A stretch of 64,000 bases of DNA from Motilibacter peucedani (GCF_003634695.1 NZ_RBWV01000009.1:676039-740038), one strand, 5' to 3'. Numbered from the stretch's first letter, positions 28,728-37,694 are shown. Notes: generated by a model not told the origin, from the sequence alone. Translations and numbers: made by a program.

Positions 28728-29261
28728 GTGACCGACCGCGCCGCGCTCCGCCAGCAGATCCTCGACAAGGCCGTGGTGCACGGCAAGGTCGTCCTGAGCA
28801 GCGGCAAGGAGGCCGACTACTACGTCGACCTGCGCCGCGTGACGCTCGACGCCGAGGCTGCTCCGCTGGTCGGGCGGGTGATGCTCGAGCTGACGTCCGG
28901 GCTCGAGTTCGACGCGGTCGGCGGCCTCACCCTGGGCGCCGACCCGGTCGCCACCGCCATGCTCCACGCCGCGGCTGCGCAGGGCCGTCGGCTCGACGCC
29001 TTCGTCGTGCGCAAGGCCGAGAAGCAGCACGGCCTGCAGCGCCGCATCGAGGGCCCCGACGTCGCCGGCCGCCGCGTGCTCGCCGTCGAGGACACGTCGA
29101 CGACCGGCGGGTCGGTGCTCACCGCCGTCCAGGCGCTGCGCGAGGCCGGGGCCGACGTGGTCGGCGTCGCCGTCATCGTCGAGCGCGGCGCCCGACCGGC
29201 GGTCGACGCGGCGGGGCTGCCCTACCTGACCGCCTACGAGCTCCACGACCTCGGTCTCTAG
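28728..29261 (+). CDS. pyrE: Orotate phosphoribosyltransferase
   Basis: Catalyses orotate + PRPP to OMP in pyrimidine synthesis. The 177-residue protein has HGKVVLSSGKEADYYVDLR at the start, FVVRKAEKQHG in the catalytic loop region and the PRPP signature VLAVEDTSTTGGS. GTG start. It stands apart from other pyr genes, as is common in actinobacteria. Confidence 0.95.
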   Translation: MTDRAALRQQILDKAVVHGKVVLSSGKEADYYVDLRRVTLDAEAAPLVGRVMLELTSGLEFDAVGGLTLGADPVATAMLHAAAAQGRRLDAFVVRKAEKQHGLQRRIEGPDVAGRRVLAVEDTSTTGGSVLTAVQALREAGADVVGVAVIVERGARPAVDAAGLPYLTAYELHDLGL

Positions 29262-29354
29262 CCTCGCCTCCCCGGCGCGGAAGATCGCCGGGTACGGTTC
29301 GGTGCAGGCGGCCGACCTCGTGCCGCCGCAGGCCCTTGGTGGAGGATCCTCGCG

Positions 29355-29615
29355 ATGAGCAACTGGCTGACGACGGCGCGCGGCAACCTGGTGAACCTCG
29401 AGCAGTGCGTGAGCATCTACGTCGAGCAGGTGCCCTCCGACGGCGCCTGGGGGCTGCGGGCCGAGGTCGTCGCAGGCCCCGCCAACACGGTGCTCGGGCT
29501 GGGTCGCTTCGCTGACGAGGCCTCCGCCCGCCTGGCGCTCGACGCGGTGCGCAAGCGCGTCGCGGGGCTCACCAGCGCCCACCTCGACCTCCGCGACGAG
29601 CCCAGCAACTGGTAG
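29355..29615 (+). CDS. Small conserved hypothetical protein
   Basis: An 86-residue soluble protein that begins and ends with SNW. It includes LVNLEQCVSIYVEQ and RFADEASARLALDAVRKRV, which look like a short beta-rich half followed by a helix. GGTGGAGGATC lies just upstream of the ATG. No family assigned. Possibly co-transcribed with pyrE (93-base gap). Confidence 0.7.
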   Translation: MSNWLTTARGNLVNLEQCVSIYVEQVPSDGAWGLRAEVVAGPANTVLGLGRFADEASARLALDAVRKRVAGLTSAHLDLRDEPSNW

Positions 29616-29636
29616 CCGGCGCCGGACCGCTCGGAC

Positions 29637-30302
29637 TCAGGCTGCGGCGCGGTCCCGCCGGGCGCGCAGCGCCTCGATGGCGATCGGGACGACCGAGAGC
29701 GCGACGATGGCGATGAGGGCCAGCTCGATGTTGTCCTTGATCCAGTCGACGTCGCCGAGCGCCCAGCCGAGGATCGTGATGCCGGCGCCCCACACGATCC
29801 CGCCCAGCGCCGAGACGGTCAGGTAGCTGCGGCGGTCCATGCGCCCGACGCCGGCCATGACGGTGATGAAGGTCCGGACGATCGGGACGAAGCGGGCGAG
29901 GAAGATGGCGCGGGTGCCGTACTTCTCGAAGAACTGGTGCGTGCGGGCCACGTGCTGCGGCTTGAACACCCGTGACTCGGGCTTGTCGAAGATGGCGGGC
30001 CCGGCGCGCCAGCCGATCGCGTAGCCGACGAAGTTCCCGGCCACCGCGGCCGCGGCCACCAGCACGCAGGCGAGCCAGAGCGGGGTCTTGATCGAGCCGC
30101 TGGCGATGAACAGCCCGGTCATGAACAGCAGCGAGTCACCGGGCAGGAAGAACCCGATGAGCAGCCCGCACTCGGCGAAGACGATGACCAGCACCGCGAC
30201 GAGGGCGTAGGCGCCGAAGGACTCGACCAGCTGCTGCGGGTCCATCCAGCTCGGGCCGAGCGCGGCGGTCTGTGCGGCAGCGGTTGCTGTGGCGGCGAGC
30301 AT
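29637..30302 (-). CDS. DedA-family membrane protein
   Basis: A 221-residue DedA/SNARE-associated (VTT) protein with FAECGLLIGFFLPGDSLLF, the FxxRxxPxxRT-type motif FLARFVPIVRTFITVMAG and about five membrane segments. DedA proteins act in membrane lipid flipping and homeostasis. It follows a second DedA gene by 9 bases, so the two are an operon and probably an old duplication. Confidence 0.93.
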   Translation of the reverse strand: MLAATATAAAQTAALGPSWMDPQQLVESFGAYALVAVLVIVFAECGLLIGFFLPGDSLLFMTGLFIASGSIKTPLWLACVLVAAAAVAGNFVGYAIGWRAGPAIFDKPESRVFKPQHVARTHQFFEKYGTRAIFLARFVPIVRTFITVMAGVGRMDRRSYLTVSALGGIVWGAGITILGWALGDVDWIKDNIELALIAIVALSVVPIAIEALRARRDRAAA

Positions 30303-30311
30303 GCACCGAGG

Positions 30312-30908
30312 CTACCGGCGGCGCAGCCTCATCACGGCGCCCACGACGACCGACCCGGTCACACTGGCGGCCGCGACCACGAGCGCGGCGGTCCGGATCC
30401 GGGGGTCGCCGGCCGCTGCGTACCCGAGCACGAGGAGCAGCCCGCCCCAGCTCAGGGCGCCCACGACGTTGGCCGCGAGGAACCGCGGGTAGGGCATGCG
30501 GGCCGCGCCGGCGAGGATCGGGGTGAAGGTGCGCACCCACGGGATCCATCGCGCGACCACCACCGACCACCAGCCCCACCGGGCGAAGAACGCTTCGGCG
30601 CGGGCGAGCCCACGCCCGTCGCCGTGACCGCGGGCGGCCCGGCGCTCGAGCCAGGGTCGTCCGAGCCGCCGGCCGGACGCGTACCCGACCGCGTCGCCCG
30701 CGACGGCGGCCGCGAGCACGACGGCGAGCAGCACCGGCAGCGAGAGCCGGCCCTCGTCGCCGGCGAGCAGGCCCGCGCCGAACAGCACCGTGTCGCCGGG
30801 CAGGAGGAAGCCGACGAGGAGCCCGGACTCGACGAACACCAGGCCGGCGAGCACCAGGTAGACGGCGAGCGCCCCCATGGAGCCGAGGTCCGGGGTCATC
30901 AGCTCCAC
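30312..30908 (-). CDS. DedA-family membrane protein
   Basis: A 198-residue DedA protein upstream of the first: FVESGLLVGFLLPGDTVLFGAGLLAG, then the motif VVARWIPWVRTFTPILAGAARM. Both conserved Arg-containing segments are intact. The ATG at 30908 lies close to a 55-bp intergenic inverted repeat (30922-30976), shared in design with two others in this window. Confidence 0.93.
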   Translation of the reverse strand: MELMTPDLGSMGALAVYLVLAGLVFVESGLLVGFLLPGDTVLFGAGLLAGDEGRLSLPVLLAVVLAAAVAGDAVGYASGRRLGRPWLERRAARGHGDGRGLARAEAFFARWGWWSVVVARWIPWVRTFTPILAGAARMPYPRFLAANVVGALSWGGLLLVLGYAAAGDPRIRTAALVVAAASVTGSVVVGAVMRLRRR

Positions 30909-30921
30909 CCGGCGACCCTAA

Positions 30922-30976
30922 GTGTCCGAACCCGTCCGCGCGCCACCTGCACGGACGTGCGCGCGCGTTCGGACAC
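30922..30976 (+). repeat. 55-bp intergenic inverted-repeat element, copy 1
   Basis: GTGTCCGAA (30922-30930), 14 bases, ACCTGC (30945-30950), 17 bases, TTCGGACAC (30968-30976). The two ends are a perfect inverted repeat. It lies between the divergent DedA and TrmH genes, so it cannot simply be a terminator; a regulatory or mobile-repeat role is possible. Copies 2 and 3 (33318 and 35555) have the same spacing. Confidence 0.75.
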
Positions 30977-30986
30977 ACTGGCGGGC

Positions 30987-31619
30987 GTGGAGGACGCGCA
31001 GCAGGTCGAGGACGAGGTCGGCGTCGGGCCGCACCCGCAGCCGTGGCCGGACGACCCACGGCTCGACCCGGAGCTGCTCGCCCACGGCGACCGGCGCAAC
31101 GTCGTCGACGCCTACCGCTACTGGAGCGTCGAGGCGATCGTCGCCGACCTCGACACCCGGCGCCACGGGTTCCACGTCGCCGTCGAGAACTGGAAGCACG
31201 ACCTGAACATCGGCACGGTCGTACGCACCGCGAACGCCTTCCTGGCCGCCGAGGTGCACATCGTCGGCAACCGGCGGTGGAACCGGCGCGGCGCGATGGT
31301 CACCGACCGCTATCAGCACGTGCGCCACCACCCGACCGTCGACGACCTCGTCGCGTGGGCGGCCGCCGAGGACCTGCCGCTGGTCGGCATCGACAACCTG
31401 CCCGGATCGGTGCCGCTCGAGACGGCGGAGCTCCCGCGCCGGTGCGTGCTGGTGCTCGGCCAGGAGGGGCCCGGGCTCTCGCCGGCGATGCACGAGGCGT
31501 GCGGCCTGGTCTGCTCGATCGCGATGTTCGGCTCGACGCGCTCGGTCAACGCCAGCGTCGCCGCCGCCGTCGCGATGCACACGTGGGTGCGGCGGCACGC
31601 GCTCGGGCTGCCGTCATGA
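30987..31619 (+). CDS. TrmH/SpoU-family RNA 2'-O-methyltransferase
   Basis: A 210-residue SPOUT methyltransferase with the three family motifs: NIGTVVRTANAFLA, VLVLGQEGPGLS and SIAMFGSTRSVNASVAAAVAM. The GTG at 30987 is the likely start, just past the 55-bp repeat; the longer frame would run through that repeat. The target RNA (tRNA or rRNA ribose) cannot be told. Confidence 0.9.
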   Translation: MEDAQQVEDEVGVGPHPQPWPDDPRLDPELLAHGDRRNVVDAYRYWSVEAIVADLDTRRHGFHVAVENWKHDLNIGTVVRTANAFLAAEVHIVGNRRWNRRGAMVTDRYQHVRHHPTVDDLVAWAAAEDLPLVGIDNLPGSVPLETAELPRRCVLVLGQEGPGLSPAMHEACGLVCSIAMFGSTRSVNASVAAAVAMHTWVRRHALGLPS

Positions 31620-31686
31620 TCGACTCACAGGAACCTCCCAGCGAACGCTGAACCTGCTCCAAGGTGCGCTTCCTAGCCTCCCGGCC

Positions 31687-31920
31687 ATGAGCACGACATC
31701 CTCCGAGTTCACGAAGGGTCGCGCGGCGTCGCCGTCCACCTGCAAGGGCGGCGCCCGGATGGGCAGGGCGGCCGCGGTGATCGAGGCGCGCCGCGCCGAG
31801 GACGGCCGGCACCACTACCGCGCCTACCGCTGCGGCACCTGCCTGCAGCCCAACGGCACGCCGGCCTGGCACGTCCGCCGGCTGAGCCTCTGGCGGCGGC
31901 TGCTGACCTCCGAGCGCTGA
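31687..31920 (+). CDS. Small basic protein with a CxxC pair
   Basis: A 77-residue, strongly basic protein with CKGG early and CGTCL later, followed by HVRRLSLWRRLL. The spacing could hold a zinc knuckle but is not a complete four-Cys ribbon. ATG start. No family recognised. It lies between the TrmH gene and the flavoprotein on the same strand. Confidence 0.6.
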   Translation: MSTTSSEFTKGRAASPSTCKGGARMGRAAAVIEARRAEDGRHHYRAYRCGTCLQPNGTPAWHVRRLSLWRRLLTSER

Positions 31921-31953
31921 GCGCCTGCTCCGGGCCGCCCTAGGCTCGGGGTC

Positions 31954-33318
31954 ATGAGCAACCGCGTGGTGGTGGTCGGCGCCGACGCCGCTGGCATGAG
32001 TGCCGCGTCGCAGGCCAAGCGGCTCGACCCGAGCCTGGAGGTCGTCGCGCTCGACCGGGGGGCCTACGCCTCCTACAGCGCCTGCGGCATCCCCTACTGG
32101 GTGGCGGGCGACGTCGACGACGTCGACACGCTCATCGCGCGCACGCCCGAGGAGCACCGTCGCCGCGGCATCGACCTGCGCCTGCACCACGAGGTCATGG
32201 AGCTGGACACCGCTGCGGGCGAGGTACGAGTGCGTGACCTCGAGCGCGGCGAGGACTACTCGCTCGGCTACGACTCGCTCGTGCTGGCGACCGGCGCCAC
32301 GCCGCGTCGGCCCGACGTCGAGGGCATCGACGCGCCCGGGGTCTTCGGCGTCCAGACGCTCGGGGACGGTGCCGCGATCCTCGAGCACCTGCGTACCCGT
32401 GATCCGAAGCGCGCCGTGGTCCTCGGTGGTGGCTACATCGGTGTCGAGATGGCCGAGGCGATGGTGCGCCGTGGTCTGCAGGTGACCGTCGTGGACCGGT
32501 CGCCGCAGCCCATGTCGACGCTCGACCCCGACATGGGTGCGCTGGTGCGCACGGCGATGTGCGGCCTGGGCATCGAGGTGCGCACGTCGACGGTCGTACG
32601 CAGTGTCGAGACCGGCGCCGACGGCTGGGTCCGCGCCGTGGTGACCGATGACGGCGAGATCCCCGCCGACCTGGTCGTGCTCGGCACCGGCGTGCGCCCG
32701 GGGACCGACCTCGCGCGGGACGCGGGGCTGCCGCTCGGCCACTTCGGCGGGCTCTACACCGACCTGCAGATGCGCGTGCCCGGCGCCGACGGGGTCTGGG
32801 CGGCCGGTGACTGCGTCGAGTCGCTCGACCTGGTCAGCGGCAAGCGCATGCATGCAGCGCTGGGGACGCACGCCAACAAGCAGGGCCGCACGGCCGGCAC
32901 CAACATCGGCGGCGGCTACGCGACCTTCCCCGGCGTCGTGGGCACCGCGGTCAGCAAGGTGTGCACGCTGCAGATCGCGCGCACGGGGTTGCGCGAGTTC
33001 GAGTGCGACGCGGTCGGCTTCCGGTGGTTCGCCGTGCACGTCGAGTCGACGACGGCCGCGGGCTACCACCCGGAGGCCGAGGACGTCACGGTCAAGCTGC
33101 TGGCCGAGCAGCGCACGGGCCGGCTGCTCGGCGCGCAGATCGTCGGCGGCGACGGTGCGGCCAAGCGCATCGACGCCTGCGCGGTCGCGCTGTGGAACCG
33201 CATGACCGTCGAGGAGATGACGGCGCTGGACCTCGGCTACGCGCCGCCGTTCTCGCCGGTGTGGGACCCCGTGCTCATCGCCGCCCGCAAGGCCGCCGAC
33301 CGCCTGCGCACCTCCTAG
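31954..33318 (+). CDS. FAD-dependent CoA-disulfide reductase / NADH oxidase-like flavoprotein
   Basis: A 454-residue pyridine nucleotide-disulfide oxidoreductase of the CoADR/Nox group. It has an N-terminal FAD site VVVVGADAAGMSAAS, redox Cys44 in SYSACGIPYW, a second nucleotide site VVLGGGYIGVEMAEAM, the FAD ribityl-site motif WAAGDCVES and a C-terminal dimerisation domain. The single active-site Cys fits CoA-disulfide reductases and water-forming NADH oxidases. Which of the two is not decided by sequence. Its stop overlaps the first base of the second 55-bp repeat. Confidence 0.9.
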   Translation: MSNRVVVVGADAAGMSAASQAKRLDPSLEVVALDRGAYASYSACGIPYWVAGDVDDVDTLIARTPEEHRRRGIDLRLHHEVMELDTAAGEVRVRDLERGEDYSLGYDSLVLATGATPRRPDVEGIDAPGVFGVQTLGDGAAILEHLRTRDPKRAVVLGGGYIGVEMAEAMVRRGLQVTVVDRSPQPMSTLDPDMGALVRTAMCGLGIEVRTSTVVRSVETGADGWVRAVVTDDGEIPADLVVLGTGVRPGTDLARDAGLPLGHFGGLYTDLQMRVPGADGVWAAGDCVESLDLVSGKRMHAALGTHANKQGRTAGTNIGGGYATFPGVVGTAVSKVCTLQIARTGLREFECDAVGFRWFAVHVESTTAAGYHPEAEDVTVKLLAEQRTGRLLGAQIVGGDGAAKRIDACAVALWNRMTVEEMTALDLGYAPPFSPVWDPVLIAARKAADRLRTS

Positions 33319-33372
33319 TGTCCGAACTCGTCGGCGCTCCACCGCAGGTGGGAGCGCGACGAGTTCGGACAC
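33318..33372 (-). repeat. 55-bp intergenic inverted-repeat element, copy 2
   Basis: On the minus strand: GTGTCCGAA (33372-33364), 14 bases, ACCTGC (33349-33344), 17 bases, TTCGGACAC (33326-33318). Here the inner bases also pair, giving a 16-bp perfect outer stem extended by six or seven inner pairs with one bulged base. It starts within the stop codon of the flavoprotein gene and may terminate it. Confidence 0.78.
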
Positions 33373-33402
33373 AACGGGTGCCCGCAGGCCTAGGGTGGGT
33401 GC

Positions 33403-33822
33403 ATGCCGTCGTTCGCCGACGTTGCGGCCCTGGCGCTCGAGCTCCCGGGCACGGAAGAAGGCGTCCGCTACGGGCACCGGACCTGGCAGGTGGGCGGCAA
33501 GGTCTACGCGTGGGAGCGGCCGTTCAGCAAGGCCGACATCAAGCGGTTCGGGAGCACGGCCCCGCCGAGCGGACCGGTGCTCGCCGTGTCGGTGGCCGAC
33601 CTCGGGGAGAAGGAGGCCGTGCTCGCCGCCGGTGACGACGCGTTCTTCACGATCCCGCACTTCGACGGGTACGCGGCGGTGCTGGTCGAGCTCGACCGCG
33701 TGGGCACGGACGCGTTGCGCGAGGCGCTCGAGGAGGCCTGGGCCTGCGTGGCGCCCGCGGAGGCCGTGGCCGCCCACCTTCGGACACACCGGGCTAGCGG
33801 CGGCGGGGGAGCGTCAGCGTGA
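33403..33822 (+). CDS. MmcQ/YjbR-like protein
   Basis: A 139-residue protein of the MmcQ/YjbR (CyaY-like fold) family: LELPGTEEGVRYGHRTWQVGGKVYAW near the start and FFTIPHFDGYAAVLVEL later, ending in a helix RVGTDALREALEEAWACVAP. Biochemical role unknown; often called a putative DNA-binding protein. The ATG at 33403 follows the 55-bp repeat. Its last 29 bases overlap the convergent phytase-like gene. Confidence 0.88.
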   Translation: MPSFADVAALALELPGTEEGVRYGHRTWQVGGKVYAWERPFSKADIKRFGSTAPPSGPVLAVSVADLGEKEAVLAAGDDAFFTIPHFDGYAAVLVELDRVGTDALREALEEAWACVAPAEAVAAHLRTHRASGGGGASA

Positions 33823-35425
33823 CGGTCGCCGTGCGCAGGTGCGCCGGAGGGACGGACGCCGCACCCGCGAGCCGCGTCGTGTCGACGACGAGGTACTCGC
33901 CATCGTCCTGCACGCCCGCGGTCGTCGTCTTGGGCTGCAGCACGAAGGGCGGGGTGTCGCTGACCAGACCGGAGATGCCGAAGTCGCTGTCGTTGCTGAT
34001 GACCAGCGTGCGCCCGCCGTCGAGCAGGGTCACGCCCTCGACCTTGTCGTGCGCGAAGAAGCGGTAGGCCGGGTCGAGGCCGCCCAGCACCGCGTCGAGG
34101 TCGAGCGTCAGCGAGTCGGTGCCGGCCACGATGCCCGCCGCCGCCAGCTTGTCGGCGGCGGTGGCTGTCACGCCCTTGTCGCCGGCGAGCTCCTCGATCG
34201 TCCGGCCTCCCACGAGCAGGCCGCCGTGCGCGCCGTCGTAGGTCGCACCCGGCACCTGCGCGGCCGGGCCGACGTCGGTGGCGTGCGAGACGTCGACCGT
34301 GTAGAGGCGCTTGAAGCCACCGGCGGCCGGGAAGCCGCCGTCGCGCTCGTCTACCAGGAACCGGGTCGCTGACAGCGCGGTGATCTCGCTGACGGCGCCG
34401 CTGTTCTGCTTCGGGTCGTGGAGCAGGTAGAGGTACTCGTGGGTCGCGCCGGTCACCAGGCTGACCGTCACGATGCGCACGGGCACCACGTTCTTCGCCT
34501 TCTGCTCCGGCGTCTGCTGCAGGGCCGACTGCATGATGCCGACGAGCGTGCGCCCGTCCGGCGTCACCGTCAGGCCCTCCATGCCCTTGTTGGGCACCCG
34601 GCGCCGGAGCTCGGACGGCAGCGTGCCCGCGAAGGGCGAGAGCCGCTCGAGCGCGCGCCCGTCCGCGTCGAAGTGGGTGATGTAGGGGCCGTACTCGTCC
34701 GACACCCAGAAGGTGCCGTCGGCGAGGGCCACCAGGCCCTCGGGGTCGTAGCCGTCGGGGCTCTTCGCCAGCACGGCTCCGGACAGGTCCGTGATGGTCT
34801 CGCCGGTGTCGGCCTCGGTGCTCACCCGCCCGTCGTAGCCGACGCCGTCGGCGGTCGTCAGCGGGATCACCCGCTCGAGCCGGGCCTCGCCCTTGGTGAA
34901 GCGGAAACGGCCGATGGCGGGCACGAACGAGGGCAGCGGCTCGACCTTGCTGCCGTCCGGCCCGTCGACGTTCGGGCCCCGGTCGGTGAGGCCGTAGAAC
35001 TCGTCGGTCGTCCCGGGCACGCGCGTGAGGGACGAGCCGTACGCGCCGCCCGAGATCGCGACCCCGTCGACCGCCGCCAGCGGCGGGAGGTCGGTGCTGT
35101 AGAGCGACACGGCGTCGCTGACGGTGTAGGTGAAGCTGTCCGTGCCCGTCGCGCCCGGCACCGGCGTGTAGACGAAGGAGCCGTCCCGCTGCAGGTGCAG
35201 GGAGCCCTTGGTGGGCCCGGTGTGCGCGGTGATGGTGAGCGGTGCGCCCGTGTCGTTGCGCAGCACGCCCTTCGCGCGGTCGACGTTGATGCGGTGGTCG
35301 TGGCGGACGACGTACGCGTCGGCGGAGGCGTGCAGGCCGGCCGCCGGAGCGGCCGAGGCGCCGGGCACCGCGGCGGCCGCGCAGCACAGGCCGGCCACGG
35401 GCAGCACGACGAGGCTCTTCTTCAT
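33794..35425 (-). CDS. Secreted esterase-like phytase-domain protein
   Basis: A 543-residue exported protein. The ATG at 35425 begins a clean signal peptide (KKSLVVLPVAGLCCAAAAV). An Ig-like region at about residues 40-110 (GPTKGSLHLQRDGSFVYTPV, TDSFTYTVSD) is followed by the esterase-like activity-of-phytase beta-propeller domain (FYGLTDRGPNVDGP, DPEGLVALADGTFWVSDEYGPYI, NKGMEGLTVTPDGRTL, ISNDSDFGI). The propeller fold implies hydrolysis of phosphate esters outside the cell, but activity is inferred. A longer ATG at 35455 is less likely. Confidence 0.86.
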   Translation of the reverse strand: MKKSLVVLPVAGLCCAAAAVPGASAAPAAGLHASADAYVVRHDHRINVDRAKGVLRNDTGAPLTITAHTGPTKGSLHLQRDGSFVYTPVPGATGTDSFTYTVSDAVSLYSTDLPPLAAVDGVAISGGAYGSSLTRVPGTTDEFYGLTDRGPNVDGPDGSKVEPLPSFVPAIGRFRFTKGEARLERVIPLTTADGVGYDGRVSTEADTGETITDLSGAVLAKSPDGYDPEGLVALADGTFWVSDEYGPYITHFDADGRALERLSPFAGTLPSELRRRVPNKGMEGLTVTPDGRTLVGIMQSALQQTPEQKAKNVVPVRIVTVSLVTGATHEYLYLLHDPKQNSGAVSEITALSATRFLVDERDGGFPAAGGFKRLYTVDVSHATDVGPAAQVPGATYDGAHGGLLVGGRTIEELAGDKGVTATAADKLAAAGIVAGTDSLTLDLDAVLGGLDPAYRFFAHDKVEGVTLLDGGRTLVISNDSDFGISGLVSDTPPFVLQPKTTTAGVQDDGEYLVVDTTRLAGAASVPPAHLRTATVTLTLPRRR

Positions 35426-35554
35426 GAGGGCTCTTCTCGCTCGGGTGTGCGGCACGGGTCGCCGCGCGAGCGGATCTTCCGGGACGGCGGTTCACGACCG
35501 GAGGACGCGACGTGACCGCACGCTGAACGGCGGGGGTCGGGTGCGTACGTCGCT

Positions 35555-35609
35555 GTGTCCGGAGCGACCGCGCCGTCGGCGCAGGTCGCGGCGCAGCGGC
35601 TTCGGACAC
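35555..35609 (-). repeat. 55-bp intergenic inverted-repeat element, copy 3
   Basis: On the minus strand: GTGTCCGAA (35609-35601), 14 bases, ACCTGC (35586-35581), 17 bases, TCCGGACAC (35563-35555). One end base differs from copies 1 and 2. The outer stem extends to 11 bp as CGCTGTGTCCG with CGGACACAGCG. It lies just past the stop of the kinase gene (35617) and upstream of the phytase-like gene. Confidence 0.75.
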
Positions 35610-35616
35610 AGCGCGG

Positions 35617-36573
35617 TCAGCCGAGCAGCGTCCAGGAGTCGCGCCGGCGGGCGAGGGCGGGGTCGCGCAGCCAGGCCCGCTGACCGGCCGTCCGGCACCG
35701 CTGGCTCGCCACCGTGGCGGCGAGCTCGAGCTGGCGCTCGAGACCGCTGTCGGGCCGCGTCGCCATCGCCCAGGCGAGCGCGCCGTGGAACGCGTCGCCG
35801 GCGCCCAGCGTGTCGACCGCGTCGACCGGCTCGACCTCGACCGAGCCGGTGGCGCCGCCGGAGCTCCACGACAGGGGCTCGCCGCCGTGGGTCACCACGA
35901 CGGTCCGCACGCCGAGGTGGTGCAGCGCGGCGGGCACGTCGGCCGCCGACTTCACGCCCGGCGGGCGGAAGCCGGCCGAGCAGGCGGCCACCGTGACCAG
36001 CGGCAGCAGGTCGCGCAGCACCGGCTTCCAGCTGCCCGCGTCGAGCACGACCGGCGTGGCGACCCGCTGGGCAGCGCGCGCCGCGGCGAGCGCGAGCTGC
36101 GGGTGGTGGCCGTCCACGACCACGACCGACGCCGCGGCCGCGGCCCGGGTGAGGCCGTCCGGCGGCTCCGCGGACGAGGCTGCGGCGCCGACGGAGACGA
36201 CGGTGCGGTGGCCGGTGCCCTCCTCCACCGCGGCCGTGGCCACCGGCGGCGGTCCGGCCGCGTCGGGCGTCGCATCAAGGAGGACGACGCGGTGCGCGCT
36301 CAGGTCCTCGAGCACCGCGAGGGCCAGCGGGTGCCGGCCGAGCGCGGTCGCCAGGGTCGCGGCGCCGCCGAGCGCCGCGTACGTCACTGCTGCGTTCGCG
36401 GCCGGGCCACCGGCCGCGACCTCCTGGCTCAGGGCGCGGACCTTCTCGTCGGGGCGCGGGGCGCGCTCCACCCGGTAGACGAGGTCGAGCGTCGCCAGCC
36501 CGACGAACAGCCCCGGTGGGCTGCGGCGTGCCGGCGCGCGCCGGGGAGCGTCCACGGGTCGGGCAGGGTCCAC
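35617..36573 (-). CDS. PfkB/ribokinase-family sugar kinase
   Basis: A 318-residue carbohydrate kinase: GGPAANAAVTYAALGGAATL near the start and the C-terminal signature DAVDTLGAGDAFHGALAWAM with the catalytic Asp in GAGD. The GTG at 36573 has AGGAGG four to nine bases upstream. The substrate is unknown (ribose, fructose, or a nucleoside are all possible). It is divergent from the class II aldolase gene, which might hint at sugar-phosphate metabolism. Confidence 0.9.
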   Translation of the reverse strand: MDPARPVDAPRRAPARRSPPGLFVGLATLDLVYRVERAPRPDEKVRALSQEVAAGGPAANAAVTYAALGGAATLATALGRHPLALAVLEDLSAHRVVLLDATPDAAGPPPVATAAVEEGTGHRTVVSVGAAASSAEPPDGLTRAAAAASVVVVDGHHPQLALAAARAAQRVATPVVLDAGSWKPVLRDLLPLVTVAACSAGFRPPGVKSAADVPAALHHLGVRTVVVTHGGEPLSWSSGGATGSVEVEPVDAVDTLGAGDAFHGALAWAMATRPDSGLERQLELAATVASQRCRTAGQRAWLRDPALARRRDSWTLLG

Positions 36574-36668
36574 CTGTCTCCTCCTGCCGTGGGACGATGG
36601 GCGCGGAGTCCGCCACCCACATCCTGCTCCTCGCCCGGGGAGCAGCACCCCGAGAAGCTGAGGTTCGC

Positions 36669-37694
36669 ATGCCCATCGCGTCCCCCGAGGTCTACGCGCA
36701 GATGCTCGACAAGGCGAAGGCCGAGCACTTCGCCTTCCCCGCGATCAACGTCACGTCGTCCTCGACGCTGAACGCCGCGCTGCGCGGCTTCGCCGAGGCC
36801 GGCTCCGACGGCATCATCCAGGTCTCGACCGGCGGCGCCGAGTACGCGTCCGGCTCGAACATCAAGGACATGGTGACCGGCGCCGTGGCGCTGGCCGAGT
36901 ACGCGCACGTCGTGGCCGAGAAGTACGACATCAACGTCGCGCTGCACACCGACCACTGCCAGAAGGAGAAGCTGGACTCCTACGTCCGGCCGCTGCTCGC
37001 CATCTCGCAGCAGCGCGTCGACGCCGGCGGCAACCCGCTGTTCCAGTCGCACATGTGGGACGGCTCCGCGGTCGAGCTGCACGAGAACGTCGACATCGCC
37101 GAGGACCTCCTGGCCGCCTGCGCCAAGGCCAAGGTCGTGCTCGAGATGGAGATCGGCGTCGTCGGCGGCGAGGAGGACGGTGTCGTCGGCGAGATCAACG
37201 AGAAGCTCTACTCGACCCCCGAGGACGCGCTGCTCGTCGCCGAGCGCCTCGGCACCGGCGAGAAGGGCAAGTACCTGCTCGCCGCGACCTTCGGCAACGT
37301 GCACGGCGTCTACAAGCCGGGCCACGTCAAGCTGCGCCCGTCGGTCCTCAAGGACCTGCAGGACGCCGTCGGCGCCAAGATCGGCAAGGATTCACCCTTC
37401 GAGTTCGTCTTCCACGGCGGCTCGGGCTCGCTGCTCGAGGAGATCCGCGAGACCCTCGACTACGGCTGCGTCAAGATGAACATCGACACCGACACGCAGT
37501 ACGCCTACACCCGGCCGATCGCCGACCACTTCTTCAAGAACTACGACGGCGTCCTCAAGGTCGACGGCGACGTGGGCAACAAGAAGGCCTACGACCCGCG
37601 CACCTACCTCAAGGCGGGCGAGACCGGTCTCGCCAACCGCGTCGTCGAGGCGTGCGAGGCCCTGCGCTCCACGGGCACCTCGCTCTCCAAGTAG
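36669..37694 (+). CDS. fbaA: Class II fructose-bisphosphate aldolase
   Basis: Zinc-dependent glycolytic aldolase, 341 residues, of the class IIA (E. coli FbaA-like) type: FAFPAINVTSSSTLNAALRG, LHTDHCQKEKLDSYVRPLL with the metal His and catalytic Asp, LEMEIGVVGGEEDGV, FVFHGGSGS and KMNIDTDTQYAYTRP. The ATG at 36669 has GAGAAGCTGAGG upstream. Codon use is strongly biased, as expected for a highly expressed enzyme. Confidence 0.97.
   Translation: MPIASPEVYAQMLDKAKAEHFAFPAINVTSSSTLNAALRGFAEAGSDGIIQVSTGGAEYASGSNIKDMVTGAVALAEYAHVVAEKYDINVALHTDHCQKEKLDSYVRPLLAISQQRVDAGGNPLFQSHMWDGSAVELHENVDIAEDLLAACAKAKVVLEMEIGVVGGEEDGVVGEINEKLYSTPEDALLVAERLGTGEKGKYLLAATFGNVHGVYKPGHVKLRPSVLKDLQDAVGAKIGKDSPFEFVFHGGSGSLLEEIRETLDYGCVKMNIDTDTQYAYTRPIADHFFKNYDGVLKVDGDVGNKKAYDPRTYLKAGETGLANRVVEACEALRSTGTSLSK

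Noticed and set aside
33779..33787. Fourth copy of the 55-bp element (TTCGGACAC inside the MmcQ gene end)
   Set aside because: Neither GCAGGT nor the second end motif occurs at the fixed distances, so it is a chance half-match.
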